Positions 39,417 to 47,612 of a stretch of 64,000 bases of DNA are shown piece by piece. Location of the stretch: assembly GCF_037081675.1 (NCBI RefSeq), contig NZ_JAZAQL010000006.1, positions 124,001 through 188,000 of the forward strand. Direction: 5' to 3'. Every line of letters begins with the position of its first letter. The stretch's first letter is position 1. Made by a program: the position numbers and the translations under genes. Source of the stretch: Halorubellus litoreus (lineage in GTDB: Archaea > Halobacteriota > Halobacteria > Halobacteriales > Natrialbaceae). A model generated the notes under the pieces. The model was not told where the DNA came from, made no database searches, and was given only the letters and a program-made list of their open reading frames with translations.

Positions 39417-39713
39417 TGTTCTTCCCCCTCCTGCGTCGTCTTGTCCGGATTGCATCCCCCTTCTGCCGGGTCATTACACAGTCCGCCGTATAGCGTTATT
39501 GCCCAGAATATTTTCATCAGCTACGCCGACCCTGCGTGGGAAAGCCGTGCTTGTCATCGGGCTGGTCGTCGGTGCGGACGGCTTCGTCGCGGTCGGCCGG
39601 CGGGTGCCGAGTGCTCGTCACCGGTCACCCGAGGCCAACGCCACCCTGCGGGTGCGTGCCACGTTGACGCGTACTGGAAACGCTTTTCCGGAAACCCCGT
39701 GACAGGTCGGGAT

Positions 39714-40169
39714 ATGGAGAAAGCACTGGCAGTCGTTCGAATGGACACAGGTGCGACGGAAGCGCTCGTCGAGGAGGCCGTGGAGCTGTGCGAGGGCGTC
39801 GACGCGGAACTCGTGCTCCTGCACGTGATGCCCGAGGACGAGTACGAGGACCGGATGGCGACGCGCCTGGAGACGGGGAGCGGTGGCGGGACGTTCTCCA
39901 TCGACGAGGCCGAACGCGAGGCGACCCACATCGCGAAGGAGGCGGGTCGACGGGTCGTCGAGGAGCACGACGTCGACGTCGAGTACCGCGGTGTGGTCGG
40001 CCGCCTCGAGCAGGACGCCATCGAGATCGCCGAGGACGAGGGCTGCGACCACATGTTCATCTCGGGACGCCGCCGGTCGCCGAGCGGGAAGGCGTTCTTC
40101 GGTGACGTCACCCAGCGCATCCTCCTGAACTTCGACGGGCTGGTCACGGTATCGCTCTACGACGAGTGA
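39714..40169 (+). CDS. UspA-type universal stress protein
   Basis: 151 residues from the ATG at 39714. The Usp fold is seen in KALAVVRMDTGATEALVEEA, AELVLLHVMPEDEYEDRMAT and the nucleotide-binding C-terminal stretch DHMFISGRRRSPSGKAFFGD with VTQRILLNFDGLVTVS. The motif G-x2-G-x9-G(S/T) is replaced by GRRRSPSGKAFFGD, so ATP binding is uncertain. It is a single gene, with the regulator divergent on the left and the MTH1187-type gene 64 bases to the right. Confidence 0.85.
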   Translation: MEKALAVVRMDTGATEALVEEAVELCEGVDAELVLLHVMPEDEYEDRMATRLETGSGGGTFSIDEAEREATHIAKEAGRRVVEEHDVDVEYRGVVGRLEQDAIEIAEDEGCDHMFISGRRRSPSGKAFFGDVTQRILLNFDGLVTVSLYDE

Positions 40170-40233
40170 CCGCTCGGTAGGTCCAGCGAGGACAGTCGAC
40201 GCGCTTTCGGTCGCGCTCGCCGAACGTTCCGGT

Positions 40234-40548
40234 ATGACGACCGTAGCGTTCCTGTCGGTGGCACCGGTCACGGAGGACAGCATGGCTGGCGAGGTCGCGA
40301 AGGCCGTCGCCGCACTCGAGGAGTTCGACGTCGCGTACGAGACGACGCCGATGGGGACGACCATCGAAGCGGACGACGCCGAGACCGTGTTCGCGGCCGC
40401 GAGCGCCGCGCACGCCGCCGTCGACGGCGACCGCGTCTCCACGTTCCTGAAGGTAGACGACAAGCGCACCGTGGACACGACCGCCCGCTCGAAAGTCGAC
40501 CGCGTCGAAGAAGAACTCGGACGCGACGCCCGCTCGACCCAGGACTGA
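40234..40548 (+). CDS. MTH1187/YkoF-like (UPF0045) thiamine-binding-type protein
   Basis: 104 residues. The small ferredoxin-like fold protein begins TVAFLSVAPVTEDSMAGEVA and has ALEEFDVAYETTPMGTTIEA, the family core where a small ligand is bound, with an acidic end. Members bind thiamine-like molecules or have no known ligand; the role here is unproven. A perfect 61-bp repeat follows before mch. Confidence 0.85.
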   Translation: MTTVAFLSVAPVTEDSMAGEVAKAVAALEEFDVAYETTPMGTTIEADDAETVFAAASAAHAAVDGDRVSTFLKVDDKRTVDTTARSKVDRVEEELGRDARSTQD

Positions 40549-40553
40549 CCCCT

Positions 40554-40702
40554 GAGCGACGCGGCTCCCACCGGTCGCCGCGCCGCTCGTTCGGCGACTC
40601 CCGTTGGTCGTCGCACCCTCCGCGCCATTCGTATCGACCGCGAGCGACGCGGCTCCCACCGGTCGCCGCGCCGCTCGTTCGGCGACTCCCGTTGGTCGTC
40701 GC
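40554..40702. repeat. Perfect 61-bp direct repeat (period 88) upstream of mch
   Basis: The 61 bases at 40554-40614 are repeated without change at 40642-40702. Each copy contains a stem GTCGCCG/CGGCGAC with an 11-base loop. The second copy ends about 13 bases before the TATA-like GTCTTTTATTC (40713-40723) of mch, so it could influence that promoter. Two 61-bp units with a 27-bp spacer are not a CRISPR array. Confidence 0.9.
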
Positions 40703-40712
40703 CCGAACTGGC

Positions 40713-40722
40713 GTCTTTTATT
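40713..40722 (+). promoter_or_regulatory. TATA box of mch
   Basis: TCTTTTATTC lies about 25-30 bases before the mch ATG at 40746, an arrangement typical of haloarchaeal transcripts with a very short or absent leader. It follows the second 61-bp repeat directly. Confidence 0.6.
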
Positions 40723-40745
40723 CGTGAGGGCGCGCTAGCGGGGGT

Positions 40746-41681
40746 ATGGAGAGTCTGAATCGGATGGCCATCGAGCTCGTCGACGAGGCCATCGACTTCG
40801 CGGAGCAGTTGCACGTTGGGGCGTTCGAACTGGAGAACGAGGCGACAGTCCTGGACTTCGGCGTGGACTTCGACGGCGGGCTGGAGGCCGGCCTCCTCCT
40901 GTCGGAGATCCAGACCGCGGGGCTGGCGACCGTCCAGAGCGAGCTCGGCGACGTCGCTGGCGCGCCGCTATCGCACGTCGAACTGACGACCGACCACCCG
41001 GCGTACGCGCTGTTGTGCTCGCAGAAGGCGGGCTGGGAGGTCAGCGTCGACGACTTCGAGGGCCTGGGGAGTGGGCCGGCGCGCGCGCTCGTCGGCGAGG
41101 AGGACGTCTTCCGGACCATCGGGTACCACGACGCGTTCGACCTGACGGCGCTCGCGGTGGAGACGGAGACGCTCCCGGACGAAGCGGTGGCGGAGCACGT
41201 CGCGGAACTGACGGAGACGAACGTCGAGAGCGTGTTCCTGCTCGCGTTCCCGACCGCGAGCATGGCGGGGAGCGTGAGCATGGCCGCACGCGCCGGCGAA
41301 CTCGCGGCCTTCCGGCTCGCGGAACTCGGCTACGACCCGCTCTCGGTGCTGTCGGTGAACGCTCGCGCCCCGGTCGCGCCGGTCGCGCCGACGGAGGACG
41401 AGGCGATGGCGCGCACGAACGACGCGCTCGCGTACGGCGGCGAGGTGCACGTCGTCGTCGACCAGGGCTTCGACCGGTTCGACGAGGTCGCGAGCACCGC
41501 CGCGGACACGTACGGGAAGCCGTTCATGCAGGTGTTCGAGGAGAACGACTGGAACTTCCAGCAGATCCCGAAGGACGTGTTCGCGCCCGCGAAGGTGACG
41601 ATCGACGTCCGCGGCGGCCCGACGCACGTGTTCGGGGAGACCGACGAGGAACTGCTCGCGGAGAGCTTCGACCTCTCGTAG
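40746..41681 (+). CDS. mch: Methenyltetrahydromethanopterin cyclohydrolase-type enzyme Mch
   Basis: 311 residues. In methanogens Mch hydrolyses 5,10-methenyl-H4MPT to the formyl form; in haloarchaea the homologue probably acts on tetrahydrofolate C1 units. The protein starts ESLNRMAIELVDEAIDFAEQ and has VELTTDHPAYALLCSQKAGW, EVSVDDFEGLGSGPARALVG, PTEDEAMARTNDALAYGGEV and DVFAPAKVTIDVRGGPTHVF, all family motifs. The length is normal. The next gene starts 3 bases later. Confidence 0.94.
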   Translation: MESLNRMAIELVDEAIDFAEQLHVGAFELENEATVLDFGVDFDGGLEAGLLLSEIQTAGLATVQSELGDVAGAPLSHVELTTDHPAYALLCSQKAGWEVSVDDFEGLGSGPARALVGEEDVFRTIGYHDAFDLTALAVETETLPDEAVAEHVAELTETNVESVFLLAFPTASMAGSVSMAARAGELAAFRLAELGYDPLSVLSVNARAPVAPVAPTEDEAMARTNDALAYGGEVHVVVDQGFDRFDEVASTAADTYGKPFMQVFEENDWNFQQIPKDVFAPAKVTIDVRGGPTHVFGETDEELLAESFDLS

Positions 41682-41684
41682 GCG

Positions 41685-42176
41685 ATGCGATTCAAGCACG
41701 TGCCGCGTCCGCCCGAGTCGGTCGACCGCGTGTTCGAGTCCCGGCAGGCGGTCCCGCTCGTGCCGGACACGCAGGACGACTGCTGCACGCGACTCATGGA
41801 GCGCGTCGGGTTCCCGGAGCGCGACGAGGCCGCGAAGTGGTTGACGTTCCTGCGCGCGCTCGGGCTGGTCGCCGAGCACGAGCGCGGGTACGCGAGGACG
41901 CGCGAGGACGTCGACCCGGTGGAACTCGCTGAGCGGTTCCTCGAGGGCGTCTATCTCGCGCCCGCGGTCCGCGACGCGGTCGCGGCCGCGGACGAGCCCG
42001 TGTCGGCGGACGCGGTGTTCGATGCAGTCGCTGACAGGGTGCCGCAGTACGAGCGCAACAAGTACCCGACGAACTGGCGCGAGGTCTGGGGCGAGACGGT
42101 CGCGCGCGAGCTCGACTGGCTCGTCCTGTTCGGCGAACTCGAGACGACCGACGACGGCCGGTATCGGGTCGCGTAG
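41685..42176 (+). CDS. Conserved-looking hypothetical protein coupled to mch
   Basis: 163 residues, function unknown. The N-terminal segment FKHVPRPPESVDRVFESRQA, VPLVPDTQDDCCTRLMERVG and AAKWLTFLRALGLVAEHERG is followed by a helical half with FDAVADRVPQYERNKYPTNW and a winged-helix-like end (LDWLVLFGELETTDDGRYRV). The latter resembles the wHTH tails of archaeal regulators, but no DNA-binding motif is certain. Two adjacent Cys (DDCCTR) stand out. It begins 3 bases after mch, so the pair is probably co-translated. Confidence 0.75.
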   Translation: MRFKHVPRPPESVDRVFESRQAVPLVPDTQDDCCTRLMERVGFPERDEAAKWLTFLRALGLVAEHERGYARTREDVDPVELAERFLEGVYLAPAVRDAVAAADEPVSADAVFDAVADRVPQYERNKYPTNWREVWGETVARELDWLVLFGELETTDDGRYRVA

Positions 42177-42251
42177 CGCGGGTCGTGTCGGTGACGCGTC
42201 CCGTCGCTCACGCGTCCCCCGTCGTCTCTCGTTCCCGTCGTCTCTCGACGT

Positions 42252-43124
42252 TCACGCGCTCCGGCGTGCGGCGAGCGCGAGGAAGAGGACGCCGAAGAGC
42301 GCGGGGAAGCTGGCGACGGCGTAGAGGACGTCGGCGCCGTCGACGCCGCTGGTCGCGCCGAGTGCGACGAGGGCGGCGGCGAGCGCGAGCGACCCGACGC
42401 CGGCGGCGACGATGGCGACGCGGTCGGCGCGCGAGCGCGGGGCGTCGACGGTGCTGTCGGCGGCGACGCCGGCGTCGAGGTCGTCGCGGACCTGCGCGTA
42501 GGCGTCGCGCGGTACCGTGAACAGGAAGGGAGCGTCGCGGCCGCCCGGTCGGGCGACGAACCGCGTGTTGACGAGGACGAGGCCGCCGACGTCGACGGCG
42601 CGGACGGCGGCGAGGTCGGCGAGCGGGTGCGTGTTCCCGTGGACGGTGAGCGTGCCGGCGTCGCGGTCGACGCGCCCGGCCGGGCCGCCGATGGCGAGCC
42701 CCATCGCAGCGACGAACAGGACGCCGACGAGCGGGTAGACCGCGAGGACGCTGTCGCTGGCGACCGTCGCGACGAGGGCGGCGGCGGCGAGGATGCTGCT
42801 GGCGGCGACGCCGACGGGGTGGAGTGCGCGGACGTCGAACGTCTCGCTGGGCCAGAGGTCGTCGGGGCGCTGGTCGGCGTCGAGGAACGGCACGAGCGCG
42901 ACGGCCGACATCGGGCCGCCGACGAGCACGAGCACGACGGCGACGAACAGCGTCCCGCTGTCGCCGCTCGCGACCGCAGCGGCGACGGCGACGGCGAACG
43001 CGAGGAGCGCCACGAGCGCGAACGCGCCGAGGACGCCGACGAGCGCGTACCCACAGAGGCGGCCGAATCGCGTGTCCGTAGCCGAGATCTCCCAGGCGAC
43101 GACGTCGCCGCCGCTCGATTCCAT
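42252..43124 (-). CDS. Polytopic membrane protein
   Basis: 290 residues, not recognised. After a short soluble start, helices are visible at about 24-52, 57-80, 105-145 and 228-285, with a soluble segment at about 150-215 (GRVDRDAGTLTVHGNTHPLA, VDVGGLVLVNTRFVARPGG, FLFTVPRDAYAQVRDDLD) that reads like a small beta domain of PH-like type. It may be a haloarchaeal membrane regulator; nothing more can be said. It is on the opposite strand to mch, 39 bases from the Usp gene upstream. Confidence 0.65.
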   Translation of the reverse strand: MESSGGDVVAWEISATDTRFGRLCGYALVGVLGAFALVALLAFAVAVAAAVASGDSGTLFVAVVLVLVGGPMSAVALVPFLDADQRPDDLWPSETFDVRALHPVGVAASSILAAAALVATVASDSVLAVYPLVGVLFVAAMGLAIGGPAGRVDRDAGTLTVHGNTHPLADLAAVRAVDVGGLVLVNTRFVARPGGRDAPFLFTVPRDAYAQVRDDLDAGVAADSTVDAPRSRADRVAIVAAGVGSLALAAALVALGATSGVDGADVLYAVASFPALFGVLFLALAARRSA

Positions 43125-43163
43125 ACCAGAAGTGTTCGGAACCTTAGTGGAAAAGGGTGCTGG

Positions 43164-43748
43164 TCAGGCGGAGCCTTCGCCGGGGACCTCGTTCGCGGCG
43201 TCCTCGGGCGAGCCGTTCGCGGACTCGCTCTCGGGCGCGTCCTCGGCGCTCGTCGCGTCCGCGTTCGTCGAATCCGCGCTCGTCGCGCCAGCGCTCGTCC
43301 CGTCACCGCTCGTCTCGTCGGCGCGGGCGACGGTGACTGGGACGGGCGACCGTCGGATGACGGTCTCGGCGACGCTCCCGAGGAGGATGCGCGTGACGCC
43401 GGACCGACCGTGGCTGCCCATGACGACGTGGTCGACGTCGTGGTTCTCGGCGTACCCGACGATGGTGTTCGCGGGCCGTCCGACCTCGATGACGGTGTCG
43501 GCGTCGACGCCGGCGTCGCTGGCGCGCTCGGTGGCGTCGGCGAGGTGGCTCTCGGCGTTCTCGCGGGCGCGAGCGAGCCACTCGTCGCCCAGTGGCGGGA
43601 GCGAGAGGCGGCGGCGGGAGCCGGCGTCGGCGGGGTCGATGACTGTGAGCAGCGTGACGTGGGCGTCGGGGAACGATTCCAGCGCGAACGCCAGGGCGCG
43701 GTCGGCCTGCGTGGAGTCGTCGTACGCCACGAGCACGTGCACAGACAT
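43164..43748 (-). CDS. UspA-type universal stress protein with Ser/Ala/Asp-rich tail
   Basis: 194 residues from the ATG at 43748; an ATG at 43763 adds five residues and is less likely. The domain is standard: SVHVLVAYDDSTQADRALAF, VTLLTVIDPADAG, TVIEVGRPANTIVGYAENHD and the ATP-binding motif DHVVMGSHGRSGVTRILLGS, AETVIRRSPVPVTVAR. The last 50 residues (repeats of SADSTNADATSAE type) are disordered and acidic. The nucleotide-binding motif is intact, unlike the Usp protein at 39714. Confidence 0.88.
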   Translation of the reverse strand: MSVHVLVAYDDSTQADRALAFALESFPDAHVTLLTVIDPADAGSRRRLSLPPLGDEWLARARENAESHLADATERASDAGVDADTVIEVGRPANTIVGYAENHDVDHVVMGSHGRSGVTRILLGSVAETVIRRSPVPVTVARADETSGDGTSAGATSADSTNADATSAEDAPESESANGSPEDAANEVPGEGSA

Positions 43749-43882
43749 GGTATCAAATAGCACAGTTGGTGGGATAAGTAATTCGACCGTTCAGGACGGT
43801 TCAGCGGACGGAACCCGCCGACTACCGCGAGTCACCACCCGTCGATCCGGTCGCACCACGAGGCAGAGTCGCGGCGATTCCC

Positions 43883-45769
43883 TCAGCGACCGTGCTTCGT
43901 GAGGCACTTCGAGAGTCCCACGATCTCGACGGGTTCGGAGTTGTCCGGCGAGTACACCACCATCTGGCCTTTCTCCATGTAGGGCACCTTGTCCTCGAGG
44001 TTCCGGGGGATGTTCACCGCGGAGATGGCGTCCTCGTCGCCGAGGTTCAGGACGACGGTCGTGTTCACCTGCTTGAACACGGGGTCGGCGACGTCCTGCG
44101 GGTCCTGCGTGATGAGGAACAATCCGAGGCGTTCCTTGCGGCCCTGCTTGGCGGCGTCCGTGAACTTCGAGATGACCTTCCGCGCCTGGACGTCCTCGGC
44201 GTCCGTGAGGAAGTTGTGCGCCTCGTCCATCCCGAGCACGAGCGGCGTCTCCTTGATGCGCTCGTAGCGCGGGTCGTTCGAGAGCTTCTGGTCGACGAGC
44301 AGGCTCGCCAGCGCGAGCACGACCGTCGTCGTCTGGCGCGAATCCGTCACGTGATACGTCGGGACGACGCTCAGGCCGCCGGGGCGCACGAACTCGTTCA
44401 CCATGTCCGTGATGGCGCGCGCGCTCTGGTCGAAGACGTCCCCGAACCCGTACGTCCGGCGTTTGATAGCGTCGAACGTCGCCTCGTGCACGCGCCCGCT
44501 CTCGTCGAGCTCCTCCTTCAACGCGGGGTCGTCGAGGAACGACCGGAACTGCTGGTAGGTCCCAGCGTTCCCGTAATCGTCGAAGAACCGGGAGAGCAGG
44601 AGCTTGAGCGCGGGGTACTGGTTGTCGTTCAGCCCCGCACTGGCGACGAGCCACGGCCGCGACCGCACCATCGAGAAGGGAATGGTGAACTCGACCTGCT
44701 CCGCGCGGTGATGGTCGGCGCTGTACGTCGCCGACCCGACCTTCGGCACGAACGCCGTGGTGTCCTCGACCCCGCCGTACGCGACGTCCTCGCGCTCCAG
44801 GCGCCGCCGGAACGCGTCGTCGTCGGCGACCGCCGGGTTGTCGTCGTGCATCTGCGCGTACTCGTCCTGCGGGTCGAACATCACGACCGCCGGCCGCGAC
44901 TCGCGACCGCCCTCCATCGGGTACGTGCGCTCCTCGGCGAGGAACTGCCGGAGGACGTTCTTCGCGCCGTGGGTCTTCCCGCTCCCGGTGCCGCCCGCGA
45001 CGAGCGTGTGCCGGAACAGGAGCGGGTCACCGTCGCCGTAGTCGTCCTTCAATCGGTAGTCGATGGTCGGCGGTTCCGCCGCGGTCCGCACCTTCTCGCC
45101 GCCGACGGAGAGGTGCCCGAGGAACACGCCGTCGTCCGGCATCTTCAATCCCGTCTTGATCTCCGCGGTGTCGCTCGCCACCCGCACCACCGTCTCCGGC
45201 TTCGGCACGCGGTCGACCATCCGCCGCTTCAACTCGCCGTCGCCTCCGGCGGCGTCGCCGCCTCCGCGCGGCGCCTCCGACGCCGCGTTGTCCCTGAAGA
45301 TGACGCTCATCGGGTCGAGCGTCGCCATGAACTTGTAGTCCGCCTCGTCGATACCGTCCCGCCGCATGGCGCGGCGCGCGTGAATCTCGTTCGCGTCGTC
45401 GCTCACGAACGCCTGCTCGTACTCCAATCCCGTGATGCGACAGAACAGCTTCTCGCCGTCCGGATACGGCACCAGGAGGTACTTCCCGATACGTACCTGC
45501 GGGCGGTTCCCCGTCGTGACGTACGCCCGCAACTGCGTATCCTCCTCGCGCTCGGCGATCTGGAGGCCCGCCGACACCGCCACCGTCCCGATACCGTCGT
45601 CGCTCCCCGCCGGCGACACGTCCACGCGCTCGAAGTCGTCGCCGACGGCTGCCTCGTCACCGCCCCCGTCGGCCCCAGCACGCCGGGCGGGCCCCGACTC
45701 GCCGCCATCACCCGCGTCGTCCTCGTCGTCGTCACCAGCGAAATCCCCGAAGTCGCCGAGGTCAGTCAT
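43883..45769 (-). CDS. herA: HerA-type ATPase/DNA translocase
   Basis: 628 residues. HerA is a hexameric DNA translocase that works with the nuclease NurA in DNA-end resection. After an acidic region of 60 residues come a HAS-like barrel (about 65-150), the P-loop VAGGTGSGKTHGAKNVLRQF at about 260, a DUF87-type core (MFDPQDEYAQMHDDNPA), the Walker B LVLGMDEAHNF and the arginine-rich motif FTDAAKQGRKERLGLFLITQ. A nurA gene lies 3.5 kb away on the same strand (49251). Five genes separate them, so they are neighbours rather than an operon. Confidence 0.88.
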   Translation of the reverse strand: MTDLGDFGDFAGDDDEDDAGDGGESGPARRAGADGGGDEAAVGDDFERVDVSPAGSDDGIGTVAVSAGLQIAEREEDTQLRAYVTTGNRPQVRIGKYLLVPYPDGEKLFCRITGLEYEQAFVSDDANEIHARRAMRRDGIDEADYKFMATLDPMSVIFRDNAASEAPRGGGDAAGGDGELKRRMVDRVPKPETVVRVASDTAEIKTGLKMPDDGVFLGHLSVGGEKVRTAAEPPTIDYRLKDDYGDGDPLLFRHTLVAGGTGSGKTHGAKNVLRQFLAEERTYPMEGGRESRPAVVMFDPQDEYAQMHDDNPAVADDDAFRRRLEREDVAYGGVEDTTAFVPKVGSATYSADHHRAEQVEFTIPFSMVRSRPWLVASAGLNDNQYPALKLLLSRFFDDYGNAGTYQQFRSFLDDPALKEELDESGRVHEATFDAIKRRTYGFGDVFDQSARAITDMVNEFVRPGGLSVVPTYHVTDSRQTTTVVLALASLLVDQKLSNDPRYERIKETPLVLGMDEAHNFLTDAEDVQARKVISKFTDAAKQGRKERLGLFLITQDPQDVADPVFKQVNTTVVLNLGDEDAISAVNIPRNLEDKVPYMEKGQMVVYSPDNSEPVEIVGLSKCLTKHGR

Positions 45770-45885
45770 AGCACACCCTCACACCGCGAGCACCATACCG
45801 CTTTTCACGCACCCACGACCACGCCTCGCTCGACATCCCACTCCAGCACGCGAAATACCATCCCGTGGACGCCGAAAGACGACCA

Positions 45886-45944
45886 GAAACGCCGCCCTGG
45901 CGGGCACCAAACCACACGTGAAACGCCGCCCTGGCGGGCGGCGT
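45886..45944. repeat. 20-bp direct repeat with an 18-bp palindrome
   Basis: GAAACGCCGCCCTGGCGGGC occurs at 45886-45905 and 45920-45939. The second copy extends to a hairpin of nine pairs, ACGCCGCCC-TGGC-GGGCGGCGT (45923-45944). It lies between the divergent herA and the gene at 46005, upstream of both, so it may be regulatory rather than a terminator. Confidence 0.7.
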
Positions 45945-46004
45945 ATGCTCGTGCTGGCGGTGGGACCCACTCCCCTTATTCGGCTGCGGGCCGTCAGTCG
46001 AATT

Positions 46005-46340
46005 ATGTTGCTAGTCCGCGGCGCTGCCGGTGGGACCGAGCTGACCGGCACCGTCTACGAGCGCGGGGAGCGCGCGCCGCAGTTCCAGGGCGCGCCCGAC
46101 GAGGACGCGCCGTACGTGTGGGTGTGCGACGAGTTCTACGAGGTCGAGAGCGGCGGGAGCATCCAGGAGGTCGACGGGCGCGAGGTGCACGTCGCGTTCG
46201 ACTCGCCGATGCCGCGCGGGTTCGACACGCGCGACCAGGCCGTGGAGGCCGCTCGGGAGCACGTCCGCACGCAGTTCGCGCGCATCGGCGTCGACCCCGA
46301 AGACGTCGAGGTCAGCGTCGAGAAGGTCGAGCACGCCTGA
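46005..46340 (+). CDS. Small conserved-looking haloarchaeal protein
   Basis: 111 residues from the ATG at 46005; the open frame extends far upstream only as antisense of herA. A TATA-like CCTTATTC lies about 27 bases before the ATG, predicting a leaderless transcript. The protein (LLVRGAAGGTELTGTVYERG, APYVWVCDEFYEVESGGSIQ, VAFDSPMPRGFDTRDQAVEA, then AREHVRTQFARIGV) looks compact and well ordered, with one Cys. It resembles proteins I recall as widely conserved in haloarchaea without known function. Confidence 0.8.
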   Translation: MLLVRGAAGGTELTGTVYERGERAPQFQGAPDEDAPYVWVCDEFYEVESGGSIQEVDGREVHVAFDSPMPRGFDTRDQAVEAAREHVRTQFARIGVDPEDVEVSVEKVEHA

Positions 46341-46361
46341 GGTCGCGACGCGACGTCGGTG

Positions 46362-47264
46362 CTACGTGCTGGCGAGTCGCTCGGCCAGGAGCGCGCTCGT
46401 CGTCAGCTCGACGACGCCGAACGTTACCGCGGGGAGGGTCGCGACGGTCGGGAAGCCGGCGGCGACGACGAGCGCGGCGGCGACCGCGAAGTCGCGCATC
46501 CCGACCGAGAGCGTCGTCGCGACCTTCGTCTCGCGGCTTCCGCCGGTTCCGACGAGGTACCCGAGTCCGTACCCGGCGGCGTTCAGCGCGAGCGCGCCGG
46601 CGGCGACGACCGCGGTCAGGGCCGGGGCGTCCCGCAGGAGGTCTGCGTTCGCGGCGGCGACACCGCCGATGATGACGATCACCGCGACCGCGGACACCGA
46701 GCTGTAGACGTCCTCGTGTGCGCCGACGCGCTCGTCGAACGCGTGCCGGAGTCCGATGGCGGCACCCATCGGCGCGATGACCGCGAGCGCCAGCCCTTCG
46801 ATTATCGCCATCGAGTCGACGGCGACGGCGTCGCCGACGAACGTCGCGAGCGCGAGCGGGACGAGCGCGGTCGCGCCGACGCCGGCGACGACGAGCACGA
46901 CCATCGCGAGCGCCGTGTCGCCGCCCGCGAGTTCGGTCATCGTCGGCGTCACGAGTTCGGGCGTCACCGCGCCGAGCACCACGAACCCGGCGACGAGCGC
47001 CGGCGAGAGGTCGAGTGCAACCGCGATGGCGAACGCCAGGGCGGGCATCGCGACGTGACCGACGAGCGCGCCCGCGACGCCCCGGCCGTCCACGGCCCGG
47101 AACCGGTCGACGGTGAGCGTGAGCGAGACGCTCCCGACCATCACCGCGAGGATCGGCGTCGCGTAGTCGGTGACGACGGAGAGTTCCGGGACGAGGACGC
47201 CCACGGCGACTGCGGCGAGCACCCACCACAGGAGGTTGTCGTCGACTATCGAACCCCACTCCAT
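46362..47264 (-). CDS. Bile acid:sodium symporter family (BASS/SBF) transporter
   Basis: 300 residues in about nine to ten helices. The pattern TPILAVMVGSVSLTLTVDRF near residue 35, a crossover region FVVLGAVTPELVTPTMTELA (a variant of the sodium-site motif) at about 95-115, and the second crossover KVATTLSVGMRDFAVAAALV at about 250 match the SBF fold. It probably moves an organic anion with Na+, a common ion choice in halophiles. The substrate is unknown. It is convergent with the gene at 46005. Confidence 0.8.
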   Translation of the reverse strand: MEWGSIVDDNLLWWVLAAVAVGVLVPELSVVTDYATPILAVMVGSVSLTLTVDRFRAVDGRGVAGALVGHVAMPALAFAIAVALDLSPALVAGFVVLGAVTPELVTPTMTELAGGDTALAMVVLVVAGVGATALVPLALATFVGDAVAVDSMAIIEGLALAVIAPMGAAIGLRHAFDERVGAHEDVYSSVSAVAVIVIIGGVAAANADLLRDAPALTAVVAAGALALNAAGYGLGYLVGTGGSRETKVATTLSVGMRDFAVAAALVVAAGFPTVATLPAVTFGVVELTTSALLAERLAST

Positions 47265-47288
47265 CCTACCGCCCTACTGCGGTGAGAC

Positions 47289-47522
47289 TCACGCGACCGC
47301 GTCGCCGATGCGCTCGACGATGGCGTCGCGGTCGTAGGCCTCCTCGTCGGTGTCCAGGATCACTTCGTCGTCTGTCCGCACCTCGAAGACCCCGCCACCG
47401 CCGGGGACGAGACCCACGGAATCGACGGCGTCCGCGTGCGCGTCGAGGATGGCGTCGGCCGTCTCCAGGGCGTTCGCTCTGTGACCACACGGAACGCAGT
47501 ACTCGATCTCGAGCGCTGCCAT
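47289..47522 (-). CDS. SelT/SelW/SelH-like (Rdx) small thioredoxin-fold protein
   Basis: 77 residues. The start AALEIEYCVPCGHRANALET places a CxxC pair after the first strand, as in Rdx/SelW proteins where Sec or Cys sits in this motif. The later GGVFEVRTDDEVILDTDEE is the family GxFEV hairpin. It is likely a small redox protein of the cytoplasm; the partner is unknown. The next gene upstream on the strand starts 90 bases away. Confidence 0.85.
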   Translation of the reverse strand: MAALEIEYCVPCGHRANALETADAILDAHADAVDSVGLVPGGGGVFEVRTDDEVILDTDEEAYDRDAIVERIGDAVA

Positions 47523-47612
47523 GGTCGTCCCTCGTCACGCCACGTATGTAAAAACAGCCCGGGCGTGCGCGCACTGGACGGCCGAACCAGCCCGGCCGTC
47601 CGGGGGCGACGG

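Noticed and set aside
45923..45944. Hairpin as a transcription terminator
   Set aside because: Both adjacent genes start here and point outward, so there is no transcript to end.
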